Source: 34-65-8 sp963529855
GTDB lineage: Bacteria > Pseudomonadota > Alphaproteobacteria > Sphingomonadales > Sphingomonadaceae
DNA length: 64,000 bases
Assembly (NCBI GenBank): GCA_963529855.1
Contig: CAURZK010000001.1
Location: 496,001 to 560,000 of the forward strand
Direction: 5' to 3'
The translations under genes and the position numbers were made by a program. A model generated the notes under the pieces. The model did no database searches. It saw only the letters and a program-made list of their open reading frames with translations, and was not told the origin of the DNA. Below, one piece after another: positions 8,483-16,023 of the stretch (the first letter of the stretch is position 1; every line of letters begins with the position of its first letter).

Positions 8483-8642
8483 AAATCCCTGTCCTCACTT
8501 GGCTGGATCGTGGTCCTAGCCAGCGATGGCGGGCAATGAAAGGATGGACGCCGGGTGGCGCTTGCGGCACATCCTGCCGGGTATTCTTGAACTTCGTGTC
8601 TTAGCCCCTTAATACAGTCTCCAGAGGAGCAACCAGCACATC

Positions 8643-9851
8643 ATGGCTACCAACGAGACGCAGACTGCAACCGCCGTCGATTTCGAGCTGACCCCGCCCA
8701 GCCCGGTGCCGCAGGTCGCGCCTGCCAAGGCCGCAGGCCTGGTGCCCGTGGGCGAAGAAGTGAAAAGCAAGCTGGACGAAAAGGTCGAAGGCTTCGTCAA
8801 CGATCTCGTCGCGGTCGACGCCAACTCGCCCGAATTCGGCAAGAAGGTCGATCAGCTGACCAACATGGGCCGCAAGGAAATCCTTGCCGCGGCAGGCATG
8901 TCGAACCGCTTCCTCGACCGCCCGGTGCGCGCGATGGACAAGGACGAAGGCGTGGGCGCGAACCTCGCCGAACTGCGCCGGGTGGTCGAAGATCTGGACC
9001 CGGGCAAGCGCGGCGCGCTGTCGACCCCGCGCAAGATCCTGGGCATCATCCCGTTCGGCAACAAGCTGACCAATTACTTCCGCAGTTATCAGAGCGCGCA
9101 GACGCACATCCAGTCCATCCTGGGCAGCCTTGCCAGCGGCAAGGACGAACTGATCATGGACAATGCCGCGATTGACGTCGAACGGCAGAAGCTGTGGGAA
9201 GCGATGGGCAACCTCGAACAGATGATCCACATCTCGAAGAAGCTCGACGAGCGGCTCGAGGAAAAGGCGCTGGAACTGGATTCCGTCGATCCGGCCAAGG
9301 CCAAGGCGATCCGCGAAACCGCGCTGTTCTACGTCCGTCAGCGCACGCAGGACCTGCTGACCCAGATGGCAGTATCGGTGCAGGGCTACCTCGCGCTGGA
9401 CCTGGTGAAGAAGAACAACGTCGAACTGGTCAAGGGTGTGGACCGCGCCAGCACCACCACCGTGGGCGCACTGCGCACCGCCGTGACCGTGGCCGAAGCG
9501 ATGACCAACCAGCGGCTGGTGCTGAACCAGATCACCGCGCTCAACACCACCACCGCGAACATCATCGACAGTACCAGCACGATGCTGCGCGAACAGACCG
9601 GCAAGATTCACGAACAGGCTGCCAGCAGCACGATCCCGCTCGAAACGCTGCAGCGCGCCTTCCAGAACATCTACGACACGATGGACGAGGTCGACGCGTT
9701 CAAGCTGCGCGCGCTCGACAGCATGAAGCAGACGGTCACCCTGCTGTCGGGCGAAGTCGAGAAGTCGAAAGGCTATATCGCGCGGGCAGAGGGCCAGGCA
9801 CAGGCGGCAAGGCAGGTCAACGAAAGCTCCCTGCTGACGGTCGAGGGCTGA
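8643..9851 (+). CDS. TelA/KlaA-family toxic anion resistance protein
   Basis: Cytosolic helical protein of the TelA family, named for tellurite resistance but often linked to envelope stress. The 402-residue product has the family pattern: LVPVGEEVKSKLDEKVEGFV, PRKILGIIPFGNKLTNYFRSYQSAQTHIQSIL, DELIMDNAAIDVERQKLWEAM, and near-uninterrupted helices to the end. The ATG follows GAGGAGCAACCAGCACATC. A membrane protein and a PHA-granule-family protein follow with very short gaps, so the three probably form one operon. Confidence 0.9.
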   Translation: MATNETQTATAVDFELTPPSPVPQVAPAKAAGLVPVGEEVKSKLDEKVEGFVNDLVAVDANSPEFGKKVDQLTNMGRKEILAAAGMSNRFLDRPVRAMDKDEGVGANLAELRRVVEDLDPGKRGALSTPRKILGIIPFGNKLTNYFRSYQSAQTHIQSILGSLASGKDELIMDNAAIDVERQKLWEAMGNLEQMIHISKKLDERLEEKALELDSVDPAKAKAIRETALFYVRQRTQDLLTQMAVSVQGYLALDLVKKNNVELVKGVDRASTTTVGALRTAVTVAEAMTNQRLVLNQITALNTTTANIIDSTSTMLREQTGKIHEQAASSTIPLETLQRAFQNIYDTMDEVDAFKLRALDSMKQTVTLLSGEVEKSKGYIARAEGQAQAARQVNESSLLTVEG

Positions 9852-9857
9852 CGCTAA

Positions 9858-10616
9858 GTGAACGATCTGACCCGGAACAGCGACCGCCTGATCGAGGAGG
9901 GGCGCCGCCTGCGCGACGACAACCGCGCCGGCGGGCGGCACCGCGCGGGCGGGGGCCGCTCGATCGGCCAGCGCTCGGCCGAACTGAAGCGCGGCCATTA
10001 CATGCGCAAGCTGGTGCGCGTGCTGCTGGCGACGTTCGCAATCCTGGTGGGCGCGAGCATTGCCGGCATGATCCTCAACGGCATCGGCTTTATCGGCGTC
10101 ATGCTGACGATCTTCGCCATCGCCGCCGCTGCGATTGCCTTGACTGCGTTTCCCAAGATGAAGGTGCCCCGCCGCGCCGACCTGACCAAGGGCGACGTGC
10201 GCACGATGGTCGGGCGGACGGAGCTGTGGCTGGAACATCAGCGCGCTGCCCTGCCCCCGCCTGCTGCTGCCCTGGTCAGCGACATGGGGGTGCAGCTCGA
10301 CGCGCTCGGCCTGCAGCTCGAAAATCTCGACCCGGCGCATCCGGTCGCGCACGAGGTCCGCTCTTTGGTGGGGGATGTCCTGCCCGAAACGATCGACGCC
10401 TATCGCCGCATCCCCGCACATTTGCGTCGGGAAAAGAGCGCCGGGGCAACCACGCCCGACGAGCAGCTGACCGAAAGCCTGGGCAAGATCAGCCGCGAGA
10501 TTGACCATGTGACACGGCAACTGGCGCAGGGTTCGCTCGACGATCTCGCCATCCGCACCCGCTACCTCGACTACAAGTACGGCGAGAATGCCGAAACGAC
10601 CAGGGAATCCAATTGA
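9858..10616 (+). CDS. Membrane protein partnered with TelA (XpaC-like by position)
   Basis: I do not recognise the family with certainty. The 252-residue product has an Arg-rich N-terminus (about 1-50), two adjacent hydrophobic spans (about 52-95, VRVLLATFAILVGASIAGMI and the following VMLTIFAIAAAAIALTAF) and a helical C-terminal domain. Firmicutes pair TelA with XpaC, a two-span membrane protein, and this gene has the same place and topology. It starts with GTG seven bases after the TelA stop, and its TGA overlaps the ATG of the next gene (TGATG). Function inferred only from context. Confidence 0.6.
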   Translation: MNDLTRNSDRLIEEGRRLRDDNRAGGRHRAGGGRSIGQRSAELKRGHYMRKLVRVLLATFAILVGASIAGMILNGIGFIGVMLTIFAIAAAAIALTAFPKMKVPRRADLTKGDVRTMVGRTELWLEHQRAALPPPAAALVSDMGVQLDALGLQLENLDPAHPVAHEVRSLVGDVLPETIDAYRRIPAHLRREKSAGATTPDEQLTESLGKISREIDHVTRQLAQGSLDDLAIRTRYLDYKYGENAETTRESN

Positions 10617-10912
10617 TGCGCGTCGCCATACCCCACAATCTTAACCGCGAGGTCGTGCGTCAGCGGCTGAAGAACCGCAGCCATGAAATCGCCGATCACG
10701 TGCCCGGCGGCATGGCCGAAGTCGAAACCGCCTGGACCAGCGAGGATCGCCTCGCCCTGACGATCAAGGCGATGGGGCAGCAGCTCAACGGCGGGATCGA
10801 GATCGAGGAAAGCCAGCTGGTGATCGACCTGGACCTGCCGCCCGCGCTCAGCTTCGTCGAACCGATGATCGCAGGGGCGATCCGCCAGCAGACGCAGAAG
10901 TTGCTGACCTAG
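10616..10912 (+). CDS. Polyhydroxyalkanoic acid system family protein (PHA_gran_rgn)
   Basis: Small protein of 98 residues starting MRVAIPHNLNREVVRQRLKN. The N-terminal pattern of hydrophobic strand, then EVVRQRL, and the repeated ALTIKAMGQQLNGGIEIEE / LVIDLDLPPALSF layout match the short proteins annotated in PHA granule regions, which are START/SRPBCC-like in shape. No PHA synthase is nearby, so a role in PHA storage is not shown. Translation is coupled to the preceding gene by a TGATG overlap, and its stop overlaps the convergent manA stop by four bases. Confidence 0.7.
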   Translation: MRVAIPHNLNREVVRQRLKNRSHEIADHVPGGMAEVETAWTSEDRLALTIKAMGQQLNGGIEIEESQLVIDLDLPPALSFVEPMIAGAIRQQTQKLLT

Positions 10913-11724
10913 CGGACAGCTCCCAGCGGCTGCGCGACGAGTGCTCGGCCGACATCGGGAAAAATGACCTCGGCCAGATTATCCACCTGGATGCAGGTTC
11001 CGGCCGCGAACGCTTCGCCCCCGACAGTTACCGTGCCTTCCACAGGGATCACCAGCACGCGTCCGGCGAACCGGCGCAGGACCTCGCCCGACGGAGCGCC
11101 GCTGACCTGCTGGAGCTGGAACTTCGGCCCTTCCACCAGCGCCGCATTCTCGCGCGGGTCGACGTGGCGCCGCAGGTTGGCAGGATGATCTTCCGCGCGG
11201 GCGACCGCGACCGCAGCGTCGACATGCAGTTCACGCGGGCGACCGTAGTCGTAGAGGCGATAAGTGATGTCCGAATTCTGCTGGATCTCGATCAGGCTCA
11301 GCCCTGGCCCGATCGCGTGGACGGTGCCCGCTGGCAGGTAAAAGAAGTCGCCGGGAGCGGCGGGATGCCATTCCAGCAGTTCCTCGATCGACCCGTCAAG
11401 GGCGGCAGCGCGGATATCTTCACGGTCCGGATTGCCGCGAAAGCCGATCGCCAGGCTCGCGCCAGGCTCCGCATCCAGCACCAGCCAGCATTCGTCCTTG
11501 CCGCGCTGCCCCTGGGGTGCATCGTCGTCGGACGGATGAACCTGGACAGACAGTTTTTCGCTGGTGAAGAGATACTTCACCAGCAGGTCGGGAAACGCAG
11601 GATCGGGCTCGAACCATATCTCGCCAATTCTTGCGCCGGATTGGCCCGCGAAAGGCTGGGGCAACCGGTCGCGTCCCCAGACCTTCTCCACCGTGCGAAC
11701 CGGCAGGGCCTGCGCGCCTGTCAT
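10909..11724 (-). CDS. manA: Class I mannose-6-phosphate isomerase (short form)
   Basis: Zinc cupin enzyme that interconverts fructose-6-phosphate and mannose-6-phosphate, the entry to GDP-mannose and exopolysaccharide or glycan synthesis. Metal-ligand motifs are visible: LSVQVHPSDDDA, KDECWLVLDAEPGA and FYLPAGTVHAIGPGLSLIEIQQNSDITYRLYDYGR. At 271 residues it is the compact form. Its ATG overlaps the manC stop (ATGA), so manC-manA is one transcription unit with coupled translation. Confidence 0.92.
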   Translation of the reverse strand: MTGAQALPVRTVEKVWGRDRLPQPFAGQSGARIGEIWFEPDPAFPDLLVKYLFTSEKLSVQVHPSDDDAPQGQRGKDECWLVLDAEPGASLAIGFRGNPDREDIRAAALDGSIEELLEWHPAAPGDFFYLPAGTVHAIGPGLSLIEIQQNSDITYRLYDYGRPRELHVDAAVAVARAEDHPANLRRHVDPRENAALVEGPKFQLQQVSGAPSGEVLRRFAGRVLVIPVEGTVTVGGEAFAAGTCIQVDNLAEVIFPDVGRALVAQPLGAVR

Positions 11725-12746
11725 TGCCCGTTCGCCCCGGCCAGCTTGCCGACCTTCTGCACGCCAGACGCGCTCGTCACCACGACCTCATCCCCATCGA
11801 CCACAACGATCACCCCGTCGAGGCCGATCACCGAGATCCGAGGGCCGTCGCTCTGGGTCATGACATTGCAGCAATCGACCAGTTCTGCCGGGCCGATCGC
11901 CAGGTTGCCTTGCTCATCCCCGCCGCGCGCCTCGTGCAGGGCCTGCCAGTTGCCGATGTCCGACCAGCCGAATTCCGCGGGCACTACAGCTGCGCGGGCA
12001 GTATTTTCCATGACTGCGTAGTCGATTGATTCTCCATCGATCGCGCGCCAGGCCTGCTCGTCCGGATGGAACTGGCGGCCATCCCACTTGCCCCCCGCAA
12101 CAGCTTCGGCCACGCCGCGGGCCATATCCGGGCGGTAGCGGGCCAACTCGTCCAGCAGCGCCCCGGCGCGGAAGGCGAAGATGCCGCCGTTCCAGTCGTA
12201 GCCACCTTCGGCCAGGAAACGTTCGGCGCGGGCCAGATCGGGCTTCTCCACAAAGCTGTCGATGGCGAAACCGCCGTCGATCGCGGCGCCGCGCCGGATA
12301 TAGCCATATCCCGTTTCGGGCCGGGTGGCGCCGATGCCGATCGATACCATCATGTCGGCCTGGGCGAGCCGTGCAGCTGCCTGGGCCACGCGGGCGAAGG
12401 CTGCCGTATCGGCGATATGATGATCACTTGGGCAGACCAGCAGAACCTCGTCGGGCTCGACCAGCGATGCGGCCAGGGCAATGGCAGGTGCGGTGTTGCG
12501 CCCCACCGGTTCCACCGCGACGCGGACCTCGGGCCCGGCCTGCGCTGCTATATGCGGCAAATGCGCGCCCCCGGCGACGACCAGCGGAGGCGCGAACAGC
12601 GCGGGATCGGCGCAGCGGTCAAGCGCCTGCTGGAACAGCGTTCGTTCGCCGATCAAGGGCAGAAACGGTTTCGGCAGCTCAGGCCGGCTGCACGGCCACA
12701 ATCTGGTGCCGTTGCCACCGCTCAAGATCACGGGAATGATGGTCAT
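11721..12746 (-). CDS. manC: Mannose-1-phosphate guanylyltransferase
   Basis: Transfers GMP to mannose-1-phosphate to give GDP-mannose. The nucleotidyl-transferase signature VILSGGNGTRLWPCSRPELPKPFLPL is at the N-terminus, followed by LVCPSDHHIAD, IGATRPETGYGYI, FVEKPDLARAERFL, YDWNGGIFAFRAG and FGWSDIGNW. The protein stops after the beta-helix-like tail (341 residues) and lacks the fused isomerase domain found in long ManC proteins; that activity is supplied by the coupled manA. No phosphomannomutase gene is adjacent. Confidence 0.93.
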   Translation of the reverse strand: MTIIPVILSGGNGTRLWPCSRPELPKPFLPLIGERTLFQQALDRCADPALFAPPLVVAGGAHLPHIAAQAGPEVRVAVEPVGRNTAPAIALAASLVEPDEVLLVCPSDHHIADTAAFARVAQAAARLAQADMMVSIGIGATRPETGYGYIRRGAAIDGGFAIDSFVEKPDLARAERFLAEGGYDWNGGIFAFRAGALLDELARYRPDMARGVAEAVAGGKWDGRQFHPDEQAWRAIDGESIDYAVMENTARAAVVPAEFGWSDIGNWQALHEARGGDEQGNLAIGPAELVDCCNVMTQSDGPRISVIGLDGVIVVVDGDEVVVTSASGVQKVGKLAGANGQ

Positions 12747-12798
12747 GCCCGCAAAACGCCTTCCGTATCAATTGGGTCCACTGTCATTGCTGCACCGG

Positions 12799-13518
12799 TC
12801 AGTTGAAGAAATCCTGTCGCCATCCGAATTCGGAAACCACCGGATTGCCGTCGCGATCGACCGCGGGGCGAAATCGGAATCGCTGCATGGCAAGCTCGCA
12901 CGTTCGCCGGTTCGTTTCAGCGAACGGGCCGGGTCGCAGGATCCGACACGCGGTCGGTTGCCCGTCTGTACCCACGGTAATCGCGATGGTGACGGAGGTT
13001 CCGATCCGCGCCTCGCGCCCGCCTTCTGGTACAGGATAGTCGCCTGCATTGCTGATGTCGCCGGCGATCTTAACCGCCTTGGCTGCAATCCCGCCGCCTG
13101 ACCCGGCGCCGCCCTGACCACTGCCCGTTCCGGTGCCCTGGCCGCCCGCGCCGGTCCCGGTCCCGCTGTCACGGGCGCCGGACGTATCGGCGGTGCCGGT
13201 CGAGGGTGCACGAGGGACCGGTGTCGGACGCGCGACAGGGACAGGCGGCTCGGGCGCTGCAACCTCGCGCGCAGTCGCCTCTCGCCCCGCGTCGCCGGCC
13301 GCGCCTGCATCGGGTTGAGGCTCCGGCTCGGGCAGATCTTCAGGCGTCGTCACGATGACTGTGAAAGCTTCCACCACGCTGTCTTCCACCGCGGCCACGG
13401 CATCGGGGGCAAGTGCACGCGTCAGCCCGTATATCGCCAGCACGTGCAGCAGCCCGATCAGCACCACCAAAGCAGGCCGGGGCCGCCGCCGCGTGCTGGT
13501 GAACCCGCCAGTTTGCAC
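12799..13518 (-). CDS. TonB-family energy transducer
   Basis: Inner-membrane anchored periplasmic protein that couples the proton-motive force to outer-membrane receptors. An N-terminal anchor (about 15-36, ALVVLIGLLHVLAIYGLT) is followed by a long Pro/Glu and Gly/Ser/Thr linker (60-150) and a C-terminal TonB domain (about 155-239: DYPVPEGGREARIGTSVTIAITVGTDGQPTACRILRP is the core region, ending in FRFRPAVDRDGNPV). It starts with GTG. exbB/exbD are not present nearby; a large TonB-dependent receptor lies about 2.5 kb away. Confidence 0.86.
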   Translation of the reverse strand: MQTGGFTSTRRRPRPALVVLIGLLHVLAIYGLTRALAPDAVAAVEDSVVEAFTVIVTTPEDLPEPEPQPDAGAAGDAGREATAREVAAPEPPVPVARPTPVPRAPSTGTADTSGARDSGTGTGAGGQGTGTGSGQGGAGSGGGIAAKAVKIAGDISNAGDYPVPEGGREARIGTSVTIAITVGTDGQPTACRILRPGPFAETNRRTCELAMQRFRFRPAVDRDGNPVVSEFGWRQDFFN

Positions 13519-13607
13519 CCTGTCCCCTCTGCTCTGTCATGCCGTGCGCCCGTAATGATGCGTAACGGCCCCTAACCGGAACGCGAGAGTTTGGCGCTTT
13601 CCTGCGC

Positions 13608-15947
13608 ATGCGCAAGAGGGTGGCAAGGTTGATAAAAATAACGTCCAGGGCTTGGATCGCGGCGGCGGCAGCAGCGGCGCTGTTTGGCGTGCTGACATTT
13701 TACTGCATCGAACTGACGCGCGGCGATGGCCGCATCGCCGCGATATGGCTACCCAATGCTTTCGCGGTCGCGCTGCTATTGCGGCCGCGCCATACCCGGC
13801 GAGAAGTTCCGCTGCTTACCGCGATCTGGCTCGGCATGGCCATTGCAGCGCATCTGGCAGGAGAAGCTGCGCCCAATGCCGCGGCCCTGGCAACCTGCAA
13901 CCTGCTGGAAATCGCTCTGGCCCTGATCCTGACCCGGCGGCTGTGCGGGCGGCATGTCCGCATGGATCGAGCTGGTCATCTCGTCCATTTCATCGCCTGC
14001 GCCGGCGTGGCGGCGCCCGCGGTATCTGCAACTCTGGCTACCCTGGTGCTGGGGCTGGAGGGCCCGCTTTCGCCCGCCTTGTGGGCGAACTGGTTTGTCG
14101 CGCATGCACTCGGCTTGATCGTGCTGGCACCGGTCATACTAATCCTGCTGAGTGCGCTGGCGCACCCGCGCCTGCTGCAACGGCGCGAACTGGGCGAATG
14201 GGCTGCCGTGATCGCGGCATGTGCCGGTGTAACGGCCGCCCTGTTTGCACAAACCGGGCTGCCGCTGCTGTTCCTGACGGCACCGGCGGTTCTGGTCGCC
14301 GCCTTCCGGCTCGGCACCCTCGGCACAGCGGTTTCGGTGGTTGCGATCGGAATCGTGGCAACAGCGCTGACGTGGCACGGCAGCGGCCCGATCAACATGA
14401 TCGAGGGGCCGCTGGCGGTTCGTCTGCTGGTCCTCCAGGCATTTCTCGCTGCTACACTTGTCATGGGCTTGCCAGTCGCCGCCGTGCTCAATGGCAAGCG
14501 GCGCCTTGGAAAACGGATCGACGCCCAGAACGATCACTTGCGCTTGCTGACCGCAACCATTTCCGACGCGATCCTGCGGTTCGACCGCAACGGCATATGC
14601 ACCTATGCCTCCCCTTCGGTTGCAAAGGTGCTTGGCCTGCCCCCCGAAACGTTTCTGGGGCGGCGCGCATCCGATGGCGCGCATCCGCCTGACCGGCCCG
14701 CCATCGCCGCCGCCAAAGCCCGGCTGGCATCGGGCCTGAGTGAGCATGAGCGGGTGATCTTTCGCCGCATAACCGATGATCCGGAAGGTCGGCCGGTCTT
14801 GATCGAAACCGATGCCATCGTCGAACGCGATCCCGCCACCGATGCCCATACGGGCTTCATCGTCTGCGCGCGCGACGTGACCGAACGGATCGCATTGGAA
14901 CGCGACCTTTCCCGCACTCGCCGGGCCCTCGCCCATGCCAACGATGCGCGCGCTGCATTTGTCGACGGCATGGGCCGCGCGATCCGCGGGCGGCTGGAAC
15001 ATCTGCAAGTCGCGGCCCTGCAACTCGCCCATACCGACCTCGCGCCGGAACAACGGCGACAGGCCGATGCCATTGCAGCCAGCGGAGCACGACTGCTGCG
15101 AATGCTCGGTGCGATCGACGAGCTCGCCTCGATCGAGGCAGGCAGGCGCCCCATGCGCACCGTGCCGGTCGGGCTGCGCCAGCTGATCGCGGCCTGCGTC
15201 TCGGCGCATCGCCCGCAAGCAGCGCAAAAGGGGCTGACCCTGGCGCTCGCCTGCGATGCCGAGGTGCCCGCGACGCTAGTCACCGACGGGGCACACTTGC
15301 GGCAGATATTGCTCACGCTCATCGACAACGCGGTTCGCCACACGCGCAGCGGCAAGGTGGCCATCCGCGCGTCGGCGGAGGATGACCATATCGTGATTTC
15401 GGTGGAGGACAGCGGGCCGGGTATCGGTTCTGACCGGCGCGAAACCATCTTTCAACCGTTTGTCGATCCGCTGTCCGGTGGCGGTTTCAGCAGCATGCCG
15501 CAGCTGACGGGGACTGGCCTCAGCCTCGCGATCGCGCGCCGGCTGGCTGCAATGCTGGACGGTACCCTGGCGGCGGTGGGCGGCACGGATGGCGGTGCCT
15601 GCTTTACACTGCGGTTCCCCCGGCATCTTCCCGGCGCCCGGCTGGAACGGGGCGGAGACTCTGCCCTGCCAAGCCACTGCGCGCGCCGGGAAAGGCACCG
15701 GCGCTGGATCGAACAGCGCAGCGAAGTGCTGATGGCCGTCGACCTGGCACTGAGACTGGGTGAGTTCGAAGGGGCCGCGATCGACGATCTGGCCGCACTG
15801 GTAAGCGGAATCGTCGGCGATGCAGTCACGTTCGGTGAAGAGGAACTGGGCCACCGCGCCGCCGCGCTGGAGCGTGCCTTGCGGAACGGAGATCCGCCCG
15901 AAACCAGCGCCCGGTTGGCACACGCCCTCCTCCAGGCCGCAGCGTGA
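13608..15947 (+). CDS. MASE1-PAS histidine-kinase-like protein with degenerate H-box and HPt
   Basis: Membrane sensor of 779 residues. Residues about 15-300 form a MASE1-like array of hydrophobic helices (IAAIWLPNAFAVALLLR). A PAS domain follows (about 310-430) and ends in CARDVTERIALERDL. The DHp-like helices (about 445-512) align with the canonical MSHEIRTPL as MGRAIRGRL, with Arg457 where the phosphoacceptor His should be. The ATPase domain looks intact: N box LIDNAVRHT (571-579), G1 DSGPGIG (601-607) and G2 GTGLSLAIARRL (635-646). The last 55 residues resemble an HPt helix pair (VGDAVTFGEEELGHRAAALERAL) but the usual His position is Ser733. It may be a pseudokinase or act through another residue. 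No response regulator is adjacent. Confidence 0.8.
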   Translation: MRKRVARLIKITSRAWIAAAAAAALFGVLTFYCIELTRGDGRIAAIWLPNAFAVALLLRPRHTRREVPLLTAIWLGMAIAAHLAGEAAPNAAALATCNLLEIALALILTRRLCGRHVRMDRAGHLVHFIACAGVAAPAVSATLATLVLGLEGPLSPALWANWFVAHALGLIVLAPVILILLSALAHPRLLQRRELGEWAAVIAACAGVTAALFAQTGLPLLFLTAPAVLVAAFRLGTLGTAVSVVAIGIVATALTWHGSGPINMIEGPLAVRLLVLQAFLAATLVMGLPVAAVLNGKRRLGKRIDAQNDHLRLLTATISDAILRFDRNGICTYASPSVAKVLGLPPETFLGRRASDGAHPPDRPAIAAAKARLASGLSEHERVIFRRITDDPEGRPVLIETDAIVERDPATDAHTGFIVCARDVTERIALERDLSRTRRALAHANDARAAFVDGMGRAIRGRLEHLQVAALQLAHTDLAPEQRRQADAIAASGARLLRMLGAIDELASIEAGRRPMRTVPVGLRQLIAACVSAHRPQAAQKGLTLALACDAEVPATLVTDGAHLRQILLTLIDNAVRHTRSGKVAIRASAEDDHIVISVEDSGPGIGSDRRETIFQPFVDPLSGGGFSSMPQLTGTGLSLAIARRLAAMLDGTLAAVGGTDGGACFTLRFPRHLPGARLERGGDSALPSHCARRERHRRWIEQRSEVLMAVDLALRLGEFEGAAIDDLAALVSGIVGDAVTFGEEELGHRAAALERALRNGDPPETSARLAHALLQAAA

Positions 15948-15964
15948 TCGGCACATACGAAAAC

Positions 15965-15991
15965 GGCGGCGCCCCCTTGGAGCGCCGCCGC
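15965..15991. terminator. Bidirectional intrinsic terminator
   Basis: A perfect 9-bp GC stem, CGGCGGCGC paired with GCGCCGCCG, with a 9-base loop. It is flanked by GAAAA on the left and CTTCGTTTT on the right, so each strand ends in a T-rich run. It lies between the convergent sensor kinase-like gene and the TonB-dependent receptor gene and can serve both. Confidence 0.85.
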
Positions 15992-16023
15992 TTCGTTTTC
16001 CTGCCACGGCAGGCTGCGAGCGT

